This document shows positions 28,571 through 35,990 of a DNA stretch of 64,000 bases, one piece after another. Source of the stretch: Segatella copri (GTDB lineage: Bacteria > Bacteroidota > Bacteroidia > Bacteroidales > Bacteroidaceae). The translations under genes and the position numbers were made by a program. How positions within the stretch are numbered: the stretch's first letter is position 1; every line of letters begins with the position of its first letter. Under the pieces are notes generated by a model. It made no database searches and was not told the DNA's origin. It was given only the letters and a program-made list of their open reading frames with translations. The stretch is taken from assembly GCF_019127135.1 (NCBI RefSeq), contig NZ_JAHOEA010000010.1:16383-80382 (forward strand), read 5' to 3'.

Positions 28571-29063
28571 TTTCTTGTGTTATTTTACATAGGCTTTTTC
28601 TAAAATCACTCTTCACCCTATTGTCGGAAATTCTAGTTCTTATTGGGATTCATTTACATGTAATATCGACTTTATAGCTCGCCAGCATCGCAGACACTTT
28701 TATTGGGACCACGATTTCTGATAAGCAGTATCAAAATGATTAACTGCCTGGAGAAGGTTGTAGATAGGGTTGATTTAGCAGAATAAGTTGGTTCTACTGG
28801 ATGACGGAGTCGGATAGATGGGATAAAGAAGTCAACTTTATAGGTTGATGCAAGCGTCTTCGTGAGTTGAAAGACATTACTCCTTGGGTTCCAGAAGATA
28901 CCTTCTCAGCAGTTGCCACTAGGCTCAGCAGGTCTGCCGAGCCTAGTCGGCAGGTCTGCTGACTGCAGTCAGCAGCTTTGCTGAGCCTAGTTGCTACACT
29001 TTATTCTAGCCGATATTTCTCTCATATCATCCGGAAGAATAAGCTGTAGTGTGAATTAGGAAT
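28571..29063. other. Gene-poor interval with possible coding remnant and a branched hairpin
   Basis: No intact gene. On the plus strand, 28680-28918 reads as broken coding text with several stops, for example ISWFYWMTESDRWDKEVNF and, after a stop, LRELKDITPWVPEDTFSAVA, which look protein-like but match nothing I know. The 3' part holds the nested inverted repeats listed separately (28919-28990). Confidence 0.4.
28919..28990. repeat. Nested inverted repeats that fold as a three-way junction
   Basis: Outer perfect 12-bp stem (28919-28930 with 28979-28990), one inner 7-bp hairpin (28934-28940 with 28947-28953, loop GCCTAG) and a perfect 20-base palindrome (28956-28975). The unit GAGCCTAG/CTAGGCTC recurs. 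There is no terminator U-run. Much more GC-rich than its surroundings. Confidence 0.75.
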
Positions 29064-29279
29064 CTATGCAATTTTATTCTTCCACTCTTCTTTTACTAAA
29101 TTCGCCAAATATCCATCGCTTCTGCAATGCATATCAGCAATGCCTTCATTCATCATCTGATAAATAGAAGAAGTATAAAAGAAATCTAGAGCATCTTCCA
29201 ACGTAATGCCTGTTTGCTCTGCAAAGATAGGTACTATGCGAGCATATTTCATTTGGAGTATTGTCTTGTTTGCTTCCAT
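29064..29279 (-). CDS. DUF3791 domain protein, second copy
   Basis: 71 residues: YARIVPIFAEQTGITLEDAL, then DFFYTSSIYQMMNEGIADMH and a short tail DGYLANLVKEEWKN. This is the small helical DUF3791 fold: long helix, turn with aromatic residues, second helix. It is the last gene of a three-gene unit (DUF3791, DUF3990, DUF3791), 12 bases after DUF3990. In such units the DUF3791 proteins are the likely partner or antitoxin-like component of DUF3990 (inference from gene order). The two DUF3791 copies differ strongly, so they are not a recent duplication. Confidence 0.8.
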   Translation of the reverse strand: MEANKTILQMKYARIVPIFAEQTGITLEDALDFFYTSSIYQMMNEGIADMHCRSDGYLANLVKEEWKNKIA

Positions 29280-29291
29280 GAAAGTCCCTCC

Positions 29292-29768
29292 TTATATTAT
29301 TTCATCTGACCGAAGAAAGTGCAGATGCTTGTTTAGAATATCTTGATTTAAAATACATATCTGGTGATTGGGATGGATAAACTTTAAGCGTTTAAGTGCT
29401 TCTTCTTTACTGATGTTACCGGAGAAGTAAAGATCTACGGTATTGAATACTTTATCATCAGCTATACCACCTGTAACCATATCAAACTTACTTGTTTGTT
29501 TCCCAATTCGGCATAAAGCAACGAAATCTAACCACTCTTCGTTGTAACCAATAAACTCTTTTGTCTTATATTCTCTGTCTAAGTTTTCATCTAAGATGTA
29601 TTGGTTAAGATATGCTTTGTCGCCTTGGAAGATGAATCGCTGGGCATATTTCTTCGCCTGTTCGACAAGTGATGTCAGATAGAATCCTTTGCCGAAATCC
29701 AATAAATCACGAGAATGATAAATGTCTGGTGATTCTATGATGAATTTTGATGCATGATAAACTTTCAT
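29292..29768 (-). CDS. DUF3990 protein, ADP-ribosyltransferase-like
   Basis: 158 residues, cytoplasmic. N-terminal MKVYHASKFIIESPDI has the beta-strand with His expected at the NAD-binding start of the ART fold. DLLDFGKGFYLTSLVEQAKKYA is the second core motif (DFG.GFYLT...QA..WA type), and the middle EEWLDFVALCRIG is the third family block. As I recall, DUF3990 is placed with ADP-ribosyltransferases. The catalytic Glu cannot be assigned with certainty. Its start overlaps the stop of the first DUF3791 gene by four bases (ATGA), so the two are translationally coupled. A DraG-type hydrolase that could remove ADP-ribose lies just upstream in the same direction. Confidence 0.8.
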   Translation of the reverse strand: MKVYHASKFIIESPDIYHSRDLLDFGKGFYLTSLVEQAKKYAQRFIFQGDKAYLNQYILDENLDREYKTKEFIGYNEEWLDFVALCRIGKQTSKFDMVTGGIADDKVFNTVDLYFSGNISKEEALKRLKFIHPNHQICILNQDILNKHLHFLRSDEII

Positions 29769-29980
29769 TTTAATGCTCCCCGTTTCTTTAACAAGTTAAT
29801 CAAATCGTCCATGATGTACTCCTTGCCGAAAGTATGGAGCACATCATAGCAGGGTATCATATAGCCATTTAAGATATCTGTTGACCGTAACATCTTATAT
29901 ACCTTACTGGCACTCATGTTCAATCGGTCGGCTAAGTTGCCAACGCAATAGGTTACGAAATCCAATTGATATTCTTGCAT
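29765..29980 (-). CDS. DUF3791 domain protein, first copy
   Basis: 71 residues: LDFVTYCVGNLADRLNMSAS, KVYKMLRSTDILNGYMIPCY, then VLHTFGKEYIMDDLINLLKKRG. All-helical DUF3791 pattern. It is the promoter-proximal gene of the DUF3791-DUF3990-DUF3791 operon and overlaps the DUF3990 start by four bases, which would keep the two products at a fixed ratio. The -7 box lies at 30008-30015, giving a leader of about 20-25 bases. Confidence 0.85.
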   Translation of the reverse strand: MQEYQLDFVTYCVGNLADRLNMSASKVYKMLRSTDILNGYMIPCYDVLHTFGKEYIMDDLINLLKKRGALK

Positions 29981-30007
29981 AATCTTACTTTTTTAATATG
30001 TATGGGG

Positions 30008-30041
30008 CAAAGTTAAGACTTTTCTTCGATAACACCAAATT
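30008..30041 (-). promoter_or_regulatory. Promoter of the DUF3791-DUF3990 operon
   Basis: -7 box TAACTTTG (30008-30015) plus the upstream block AATTTGGTGTTATCGAAGAA. It reaches into the last codon of the DraG-type gene. 30 of 34 positions match the promoter at 28537-28570. Confidence 0.75.
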
Positions 30042-30867
30042 ATTTGGGCTTTATTTCGCATTTCCCTGCAAATTGTTTCAATACATCTTGCATCTCATCC
30101 GGCAGATATTCCATAGCTCTGTTCTTAATCTCTTGTGGAATACCGAATCGTGCTTCGGCGATACTGCCAACGATGGCTCCGATGGTATCGCTATCGCCGC
30201 CATGAGATATGGCTAGGCGGATGGCATCTTCGAAGGATGAGGCTTGCGAGAGGAGATAGAAAGATAATGGCACGGCATCCATGCAGGTTTCATCGAATTT
30301 GCCTTTCGGATAATCTCGGGTATCGAAATCTTCGTAGTAGCTTCGGGCAATTTCCCTGAAGGCTTTCATTGCCTTATCATCAGATTCTTTAGAATTCTTA
30401 TCTTTACACTCCTTAGATTCTTCTGAGAATCTGCTCTTGCGGAAATGCCAGATGGCATGAGCCACGGCTTTGGCTCCCTTGATTCCTTCGGGATGGTTAT
30501 GAGTAGGAAGAGCCGTTTTCTCTGCCTCTTCCAAAACCTGCGACAGGTCATCGAATAGCCAAGCCACCGGTGAAACTCGCATTGCCGAACCATTGCCAAA
30601 ACTATTATATGGCTGCGGATCAAGAGAACGAATCCACCCCGCGAATCTTCCGCCATACGCTCCTTTTGGAGAAGGATAGCGGCGGCACCAATCCAGCAGG
30701 CTTTCCTGATAGCTTCGTCCGTTCAGTATCGCATCAGCTATCGCCACCGTACAAATGGTATCATCGGTGAAGTCGCATCCTTCGCCGAACATCTCGAAAT
30801 CATAATCAAACGTATTGTTGAACTCATATTTTGAGCCAGCAATATCTCCTATTATTGCTCCTAACAT
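30040..30867 (-). CDS. ADP-ribosylglycohydrolase (DraG-type)
   Basis: 275 residues, cytoplasmic. It begins MLGAIIGDIAGSKYEF, the classic start of the ADP-ribosylglycohydrolase family. Metal ligands are visible in both expected places: CDFTDDT (T34, D35, D36) and SHGGDSDTIGAI (D225, D227). NSFGNGSAMRVSPVA (88-102) is the conserved substrate loop. The family removes ADP-ribose from proteins, nucleic acids or small molecules using two Mg/Mn ions. A Lys/Glu-rich insertion (145-168) is less conserved. It overlaps the end of the 162-residue gene by seven bases and ends next to the promoter of the DUF3990 operon, so the ART-like protein and a potential eraser are neighbours. Confidence 0.93.
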   Translation of the reverse strand: MLGAIIGDIAGSKYEFNNTFDYDFEMFGEGCDFTDDTICTVAIADAILNGRSYQESLLDWCRRYPSPKGAYGGRFAGWIRSLDPQPYNSFGNGSAMRVSPVAWLFDDLSQVLEEAEKTALPTHNHPEGIKGAKAVAHAIWHFRKSRFSEESKECKDKNSKESDDKAMKAFREIARSYYEDFDTRDYPKGKFDETCMDAVPLSFYLLSQASSFEDAIRLAISHGGDSDTIGAIVGSIAEARFGIPQEIKNRAMEYLPDEMQDVLKQFAGKCEIKPK

Positions 30868-31349
30868 AATTTTTTCTTTTTAAATTGCCATGGCCGTGGG
30901 TCTTGGATATGCTTCCTGTCTTTTGTCAGAGTGAACCCTTTGTCGAGAAGATCCTGATGCTCTTTTGCCTGCATCTTTTGGCCGTTTTCATCATATTTCG
31001 CCACGTTCTTGCGCACATCAGCTTCTACCTCTGCCTTTTCTTCTCCATCAACCCATTTGATGGAGAAGCCATCGAAGATGGAGGCTTGCGAATAAAGCAT
31101 ATCATATAATAAGGTAGAACGACTGTCGGGTGGATTTCCATCTACCGAAAACTCACGTATCAGCAGGGATGCCCTGATGGCATCTTCGGGATGGGTGCCC
31201 TTCTCGAACGTGATGTCGATTCCAGAAACATGGTTGTGCAGGATGCCCAATTTGAAGATGCTCTTGGGAGAACCGTTCTTGGGGTTGCGATGATATACGA
31301 TGGGGTCTTTGATGCCACCCTCTGCCTCTTCGTGATAGTAGAACTCCAT
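30861..31349 (-). CDS. Hypothetical protein, 162 residues, co-transcribed with DraG-type gene
   Basis: Starts MEFYYHEEAEGGIKDPIVYH. It contains LGILHNHVSGIDITFEKG, EDAIRASLLIREFSVDG, TLLYDMLYSQASIFDGFSIK and a charged C-terminal region ending KKKLC. There is no signal peptide. The IxASLLIRE-like segment after a hydrophobic GIDITF strand is reminiscent of small DNA-glycosylase-like domains, but the similarity is too weak to use. It overlaps the DraG-type gene by seven bases and follows a 59-codon ORF by about 20 bases, so these three form one transcription unit. Function unknown; the context points to ADP-ribose chemistry. Confidence 0.8.
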   Translation of the reverse strand: MEFYYHEEAEGGIKDPIVYHRNPKNGSPKSIFKLGILHNHVSGIDITFEKGTHPEDAIRASLLIREFSVDGNPPDSRSTLLYDMLYSQASIFDGFSIKWVDGEEKAEVEADVRKNVAKYDENGQKMQAKEHQDLLDKGFTLTKDRKHIQDPRPWQFKKKKLC

Positions 31350-31370
31350 ACATGTGGGTTGTACTGTTAC

Positions 31371-31550
31371 CTATTGGGTTCCAGCACTTACCTGGAAGTG
31401 GCCGGCTAAAGCTATCTGGGCGATTTCCTTGAATTCCGAAGGGATGAATGGAGTGCCCTGATTCCCGAAAGGGTGGTTCTCGTTCAGAATTTTTCTCCGT
31501 GTATCCTCACTCAAAGTAAATGATTCTAAAGATTTTTTCAAGTTCAGCAT
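31371..31550 (-). CDS. Small ORF of 59 residues in the DraG-type operon
   Basis: ATG at 31550, TAG at 31371. The peptide starts MLNLKKSLESFTLSEDTRRK, then has NHPFGNQGTPFIPSEFKEIA and a short ending. The Pro/Gly-rich middle and helical ends look like a real small domain rather than noise. Spacing fits an operon: 51 bases after the sigma/macro fusion gene and about 20 bases before the 162-residue gene. I cannot name a family. It may be the detached N-terminus of the 162-residue protein, although no frameshift would join them directly. Confidence 0.5.
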   Translation of the reverse strand: MLNLKKSLESFTLSEDTRRKILNENHPFGNQGTPFIPSEFKEIAQIALAGHFQVSAGTQ

Positions 31551-31601
31551 AATCTTTTCCTTTTTCTTTCAAAAACTGTTTTCCGCTCTTTCTTCAGAAG
31601 A

Positions 31602-32780
31602 TTACTCTATCACCTCCCAGAAACTCTCCGGCAGGCTGATGTTCTTCATCTCCTTTGCACTCTCAAACAATGGGGCGATGTCTTCGGCTTCGAAGCCGGC
31701 TATGCCGCAACCTATTGGGGTTACCAGGAAATGAAGCTCGGGATGCTGATGGGCAAAGATAATGAATAGCTCCACGTATGGACGGATGGTTTCCACGCCA
31801 CCCTGCATCGTAGGGATGGCGTAACTCTGGCCTTGCAAGCCTACGCCCTGTCCCATGACGGCACCGAAATGTAATCGGGCTATGCGGGCTGCACCGCCAC
31901 CATGCATGCCAGCCAGATTGCTGCCAAACACAAAAATCTCGTTCTCCTTTAATGAATCAATCCAGCTAGGAGTGATTCTTCCCTTCTTCTTATCTTCCAT
32001 ATTGCTATTATTAAATATGTTATTATCTTCAGCTGCTTCCTCGCAGTACATTCTCGAAGACATCATACTCGGCATCGACATCTTCGGAGCACTTTCGATA
32101 CATGCGTCTTTATCGCCGAACGATAGATAGCTTCCGTATTCCGATGCATCGAAGTATCTCTTGAAATAAGGAATCACCACATCGTGCATCATCTTCTGGC
32201 AACGCTGGGTGACGGCTGAATGGGATATGCCCAACTGGGCGGCTACGTCCTTGCCCCTGAATCCCTCTATATAGAGCATTTTCAGGATGATGCTGTTCTT
32301 ACTGTCTCTGCCATAATAGAAATTGCCGATGTCTTCTATCGTCTGATAAAGATCGTGCTCAAACTGGTTGTCGGTTACGTCAAACTGCATCTTGCGGCTT
32401 TCCTGCCTTGCTTCGAAACTCTCGAAGTGATGCTCCTTTACCACTTCCTTCAGTTTATCCAGCAGCAGGAACCGGAAACCATTCACCATCCAGGTTTTGA
32501 GCGACATGCTCGGCTTCCGGTCTTCCAGAGGCTTGAAGTCGTGTTCGCAGAGATAGAGATAGTATTCGTGAGCCAGCGAGAAGAAGTCCATGCCCGGCTT
32601 GTGCTGCAGGTCGTATCGCTTATCGTAGATGCAATAAGCCACCCGGCAGTATCCGTAGTAATACTCCCTTACGATTCTGGCATCGGCATCCTTGAAGCCC
32701 TGCAGAATCTCATCGTCCGATAAGCTTTCTAATGCCTTCTTCTGAAAATCAGTTTCTGAAAAATTCTTTTCTTTCTTCAT
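31602..32780 (-). CDS. Fusion: sigma-70-like (ECF) N-terminus plus macro-like domain
   Basis: 392 residues from the ATG at 32780 (a -7 box at 32808-32815 excludes longer starts). Residues 1-212 look like a divergent sigma-70 family protein: DDEILQGFKDADARIVREYY, a region-2-like helix TWMVNGFRFLLLDKLKEVV and a region-4 helix-turn-helix (KDVAAQLGISHSAVTQRCQK, 177-196). A low-complexity Met/Ser/Asn linker (about 215-265) follows. Residues 275-392 match the macro-like A1S_2505-type domain: IFVFGSNLAGMHGGGAA, GVGLQGQSYAIPT, VTPIGCGIAGFEAEDIAPLF. Met261 (codon at 32000) begins MEDKKKGRITPSWI after an AU-rich stretch, so a separate macro-only product of 132 residues is possible. Macro folds bind ADP-ribose, which ties it to the DraG-type and DUF3990 genes downstream. 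Confidence 0.85.
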   Translation of the reverse strand: MKKEKNFSETDFQKKALESLSDDEILQGFKDADARIVREYYYGYCRVAYCIYDKRYDLQHKPGMDFFSLAHEYYLYLCEHDFKPLEDRKPSMSLKTWMVNGFRFLLLDKLKEVVKEHHFESFEARQESRKMQFDVTDNQFEHDLYQTIEDIGNFYYGRDSKNSIILKMLYIEGFRGKDVAAQLGISHSAVTQRCQKMMHDVVIPYFKRYFDASEYGSYLSFGDKDACIESAPKMSMPSMMSSRMYCEEAAEDNNIFNNSNMEDKKKGRITPSWIDSLKENEIFVFGSNLAGMHGGGAARIARLHFGAVMGQGVGLQGQSYAIPTMQGGVETIRPYVELFIIFAHQHPELHFLVTPIGCGIAGFEAEDIAPLFESAKEMKNISLPESFWEVIE

Positions 32781-32807
32781 ATCGATTCGATATTCTAAAT
32801 CCGTTTG

Positions 32808-32815
32808 CAAATATA
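32808..32815 (-). promoter_or_regulatory. -7 promoter box (TATATTTG) of the sigma/macro fusion gene
   Basis: Perfect TAnnTTTG element 28 bases upstream of the ATG at 32780. The remaining 170 bases to the ECF sigma gene at 32989 hold no other recognisable element. Confidence 0.75.
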
Positions 32816-32988
32816 TACTTTTTCTTTGAGAAAGCGGAGAAATAGCTCCCTTTTTTCTCTTCTCTATGATATTAAAAGAGAAAAAAGGAGGAAAAATTAA
32901 GCAGGTATCGAAAAAAAATGCATCCCGCTTTTTACTTTTCCCGTTTCTGAAGGTCATATAATCGTAACGTTCATGAAAATAAACGAAT

Positions 32989-33528
32989 ATGAGTGTAAAT
33001 GACAAAGGCATAGTGGATACGCTGAAGGAATGCCCGGAGAACGGATTCAGAATGCTGATGATGAAGTATCAGGAACCGGTTTACTGGCATATACGCCGAT
33101 TGGTGGTTTCGCATGATGATGCACAGGATGCTTCGCAGGAAACTTTTATGAGAATCTATCGCTCGTTCAATCAATATCGGGGCGACTGCTCGCTGAGAAG
33201 TTGGATTTACCGCATCGCTACCAACGAGGCTTTGCGGCTCATCAGCAAACGGAAACAGGAAGAAGTTTCTCTGGAATCAGATTCAACGGGCGTCAGTCTC
33301 ATCCCAGCAGATAATTATATCGACTTCGATGATAAGGTGGCGGTAAAACTGCAGAAAGCGATTCTCTCGCTTCCGCCTAAGCAGCAGCTGGCATTCAATA
33401 TGAGATATTACGATGAACTCGGGTTCGACGAAATAGCGAAGGTCGCTGATTCCACGCCAGCCAGTATCAAGGCAAGCTATCATGTTGCCAAGGAGAAAAT
33501 TATCAAGTACATGAATTCGAACGATTAA
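32989..33528 (+). CDS. ECF RNA polymerase sigma factor
   Basis: 179 residues. Region 2: FRMLMMKYQEPVYWHIRRLV and DDAQDASQETFMRIYRSFNQ, then RGDCSLRSWIYRIATNEALR (region 2.4). Region 4: ILSLPPKQQLAFNMRYYDEL, with the DNA-binding helix pair FDEIAKVADSTPASIKASYH. It directs polymerase to stress-type promoters and is normally held by a membrane anti-sigma. It is the first gene of a three-gene unit with a membrane protein and a Spy-like periplasmic protein, the common envelope-stress arrangement in Bacteroidota. Confidence 0.95.
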   Translation: MSVNDKGIVDTLKECPENGFRMLMMKYQEPVYWHIRRLVVSHDDAQDASQETFMRIYRSFNQYRGDCSLRSWIYRIATNEALRLISKRKQEEVSLESDSTGVSLIPADNYIDFDDKVAVKLQKAILSLPPKQQLAFNMRYYDELGFDEIAKVADSTPASIKASYHVAKEKIIKYMNSND

Positions 33529-33563
33529 GTGAGAGTTCTGTGAGTTTTTAATGGTTATTCTAA

Positions 33564-33962
33564 ATGGAAAAGAATATGGATACAAATTTTGATTTCAACA
33601 AAACCGGGAAGTTTGACTTCGGTAAGGTGGGTAAGCGGATGCCTTATTCTACGCCAGAAGGATTCTTCAAGGAGATGGAAGCCAATATCCTGGAGCAGGT
33701 GAAGAACGACAAACCGGCACCTGTCAGGATACAGCCGAAGAAACGATCTCTGAGGAAGGTGATTTGGACGGCTGCAATAGCTGTGGCTGCATCGGTGGCA
33801 GTACTTCTGGTACTCAACATCGATTTCTCAGCCTCTTCTTCTCAACCTTCACAGGTGAATAACGGAATACAGGAGGTTGATAAGGCTTTCGCTCAGCTGT
33901 CTTCTGCCGATCAGGCTTATCTTCTCTCTGTATATCAGGAGGATGTGTTCCTCAACAATTAA
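33564..33962 (+). CDS. Membrane protein, likely anti-sigma partner
   Basis: 132 residues (an alternative start is the ATG at 33576). A cytoplasmic N-terminus of about 65 residues (DFGKVGKRMPYSTPEGFFKE is the segment shared by many Bacteroidota sigma-linked proteins) is followed by one membrane helix (VIWTAAIAVAASVAVLLVLN) and a short periplasmic tail (QEVDKAFAQLSSADQAYLLS). No zinc-binding ZAS motif is visible, so it would be a non-canonical anti-sigma. The role is inferred from position 35 bases after the sigma gene and from topology. Confidence 0.75.
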   Translation: MEKNMDTNFDFNKTGKFDFGKVGKRMPYSTPEGFFKEMEANILEQVKNDKPAPVRIQPKKRSLRKVIWTAAIAVAASVAVLLVLNIDFSASSSQPSQVNNGIQEVDKAFAQLSSADQAYLLSVYQEDVFLNN

Positions 33963-33995
33963 ACGGATTCAATAATAATTTAAAATGACAGAGTT

Positions 33996-34493
33996 ATGAA
34001 ACGAATTTTGGGTATTTTAATGATGGTCATCGCCATGATGACGGTTACTACAAGTGTATGTGCACAGGCGCCTAACCAGAAGCAGCGCCTCAGTCGTGAA
34101 CAGTTGGCAGAAAAGCAGGCTCAGTACATCTCTCGTAATTTGGGGCTTGATGAAAAGACCAACGCTAAGTTTATCGAGACCTATACTGATTATCAGAAAG
34201 AGGTATGGGCTTTAGGTCCTCGCCTTCATCACAAGAAGGGCGAAATGAAAACGGATGCTCAGACCGAACAGGAAATCAAGCAGCGTTTCGAGATGAGCGA
34301 GAAGATTCTCAACATCCGTCAGAAATACTACAAGAAGTATTCACAGTTCCTGAGCCAGCAGCAGATTCAGCGTGTTTACGAACTGGAGCGACAGATGATG
34401 AAGCGCTTTGCCCAGAAAGGTCCGCGCAAGGGAATGGGTAAGGATGGAAGACCAGGTCCAAGAAGAATGCATGGACCTGCACAGCAGAAGTAA
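33996..34493 (+). CDS. Spy/CpxP-like periplasmic protein
   Basis: 165 residues with a signal peptide (ending TTSVCAQ, about residue 24). The mature part is basic and helical: QRLSREQLAEKQAQYISRNL, DEKTNAKFIETYTDYQKEVW, IKQRFEMSEKILNIRQKYYK, KYSQFLSQQQIQRVYELERQ, then a Lys/Arg/Gly/Pro tail. The repeated L-x-L-D-E-x-x-x-K-F pattern and the Q-I-x-x-x-Y-E-L-E block are typical of Spy/CpxP-like proteins that act as periplasmic chaperones or stress-signal modulators. It closes the ECF sigma operon. Confidence 0.82.
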   Translation: MKRILGILMMVIAMMTVTTSVCAQAPNQKQRLSREQLAEKQAQYISRNLGLDEKTNAKFIETYTDYQKEVWALGPRLHHKKGEMKTDAQTEQEIKQRFEMSEKILNIRQKYYKKYSQFLSQQQIQRVYELERQMMKRFAQKGPRKGMGKDGRPGPRRMHGPAQQK

Positions 34494-34580
34494 AAACGGC
34501 AGAAATGTTTAGCGTAATAATATATTAGTCCTCTTATACAAGGAAAAAAGATTACTTTCTATATTCAAATATATGCGAAC

Positions 34581-34620
34581 GACGATTGGTGCAAGAGCGC
34601 GCGCCAATCGTCTTTTCTTT
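34581..34620. terminator. Bidirectional terminator after the ECF sigma operon
   Basis: A 12-bp stem with one G-T wobble (34581-34592 with 34601-34612) followed by TTTTCTTT. It is shared with the convergent DUF3810 gene. Confidence 0.8.
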
Positions 34621-34638
34621 CTCATGTAATTATTTCTA

Positions 34639-35805
34639 TCATCTTTTCATAAGAGATTTTTCCTGCTTGTTCTCCCAAGCCAGAATCAGACCGATGACGC
34701 CGGCATAGCTCTTTCTGCCGCCTTCTACATGGTTGCCTCTCAGATAGAGTTCGAAGAAGAAATCCTGGGCGGCATCCAGTACCTTGCATCTTTTGCCCTG
34801 CCAGTATTGGCGGTCGCTTTTCAACAGCCTGATTATCTCAGGACGGATATGTTTCAGATATTTCTCACCTTCCTTTTCGCCGAGAATATCGAATACATTA
34901 TATAATACATGGGGCAGAATGTGGTAATATCCGCTGAATTTTACAGCCTTATCCTGTGATGCCGTACAGACGAGATAACTGTAGAAATTTGCCTCTCCTT
35001 CGTTGGCAATACCCAGGAAATGAGCAAATTCATGGGCATAGGTAGCCGGATAATCATGCGCCCGGATATCGCCGTTCAGCGTAAATTCACAGAAGAATGG
35101 TCCCATGCTGCCGGTTACACCCGACATCGAACTGATGGGCGTAAACACCATCGTCTTGGCATGCGGATGCTGGTTGAAAGGCGGATTGATGCCCTCCCGA
35201 TAGCCTATCTTGTTATATTCCTTCAGAACCGCATCCCGCACCCGATTCTTCAGTTTATCATCCACAATACAATTGATTTTTTCACTCTTCCCTCTCCGTT
35301 CTTCACTCAAAAGGTTGAGGCTGTCAGCATACTGGTAGGCAAATTTCCGGAACTTCTCTTCCGAAACTTCAGCAGGCTGCATGCCAACTCTATAATAGAT
35401 AACAGGCTGCGAATAGTTCAGTCCCCAAGCTGCATAAAACCATACATATACCCACAGCAGATATTCAATTACCCTTCCGAAGACCGCCTTTTTCTTCGGA
35501 TAGCCGCCGCTCTTGGCAGCAAGAAAGATAAACCGACGGGCGAGTTTCTTCCGTAATCCCATCTCGTAGATAGGATAGAGGATGACCCAGGCAATGCTGA
35601 GAGCAATGAAAATATCGCCCACGGCAAAGGGAAAGATGCCCGAGATGGGCGAGAGAAGGGTGCCGATAATGGGATAAACACGGTAGGTGTAGATAACTCC
35701 CCAGAGAGGAATCATCTTGGTAAGGGTGACGAGGATGAGCAACAGCAGCAGTACCCAGTGGCGCCACTTCATTCTGTCGAGTCGTAAAGTATGTAATATC
35801 TTCAT
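34639..35805 (-). CDS. DUF3810 membrane metallopeptidase-like protein
   Basis: 388 residues. Three hydrophobic segments near the N-terminus (WVLLLLLILVTLTKMIPLWG, IFIALSIAWVILYPIYE, LLWVYVWFYAAWGLNY) are followed by a soluble domain with the zinc motif YAHEFAHFLGIANEGEANFY (HExxH plus a downstream Glu), the features of the DUF3810 family. TMVFTPISSMSGVTGSMGPF and SYLVCTASQDKAVKFSGYYH are further conserved blocks. It is probably an inner-membrane zinc peptidase; the substrate is unknown. Single gene with its own -7 box (35889-35896). Confidence 0.88.
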   Translation of the reverse strand: MKILHTLRLDRMKWRHWVLLLLLILVTLTKMIPLWGVIYTYRVYPIIGTLLSPISGIFPFAVGDIFIALSIAWVILYPIYEMGLRKKLARRFIFLAAKSGGYPKKKAVFGRVIEYLLWVYVWFYAAWGLNYSQPVIYYRVGMQPAEVSEEKFRKFAYQYADSLNLLSEERRGKSEKINCIVDDKLKNRVRDAVLKEYNKIGYREGINPPFNQHPHAKTMVFTPISSMSGVTGSMGPFFCEFTLNGDIRAHDYPATYAHEFAHFLGIANEGEANFYSYLVCTASQDKAVKFSGYYHILPHVLYNVFDILGEKEGEKYLKHIRPEIIRLLKSDRQYWQGKRCKVLDAAQDFFFELYLRGNHVEGGRKSYAGVIGLILAWENKQEKSLMKR

Positions 35806-35888
35806 TTTGTTTCTTGTTTTTTATCTTGCATGGCTCTTGAACAGAGCTGTTTTTTTGCACTTTTTGCCCCAGATGTGCAGAGATGGTG

Positions 35889-35896
35889 CAAAAATA
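35889..35896 (-). promoter_or_regulatory. -7 promoter box (TATTTTTG) of the DUF3810 gene
   Basis: Reverse complement of caaaaata, a perfect TAnnTTTG match about 85 bases upstream of the ATG at 35805. Confidence 0.6.
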
Positions 35897-35940
35897 CAAA
35901 AGTTTTCTGAAATATTGACATCAGGAATCTGTTTTTTTAG

Positions 35941-35948
35941 TAATTTTG
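35941..35948 (+). promoter_or_regulatory. -7 promoter box (TAATTTTG) of the 34-residue gene
   Basis: Perfect TAnnTTTG element 43 bases before the ATG at 35991, followed by a strong Shine-Dalgarno AGGAGGAG at about 35978-35985. Confidence 0.75.
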
Positions 35949-35990
35949 CCATATTAAAAGTTGAACTTAATAAATAGAGGAGGAGTTATC

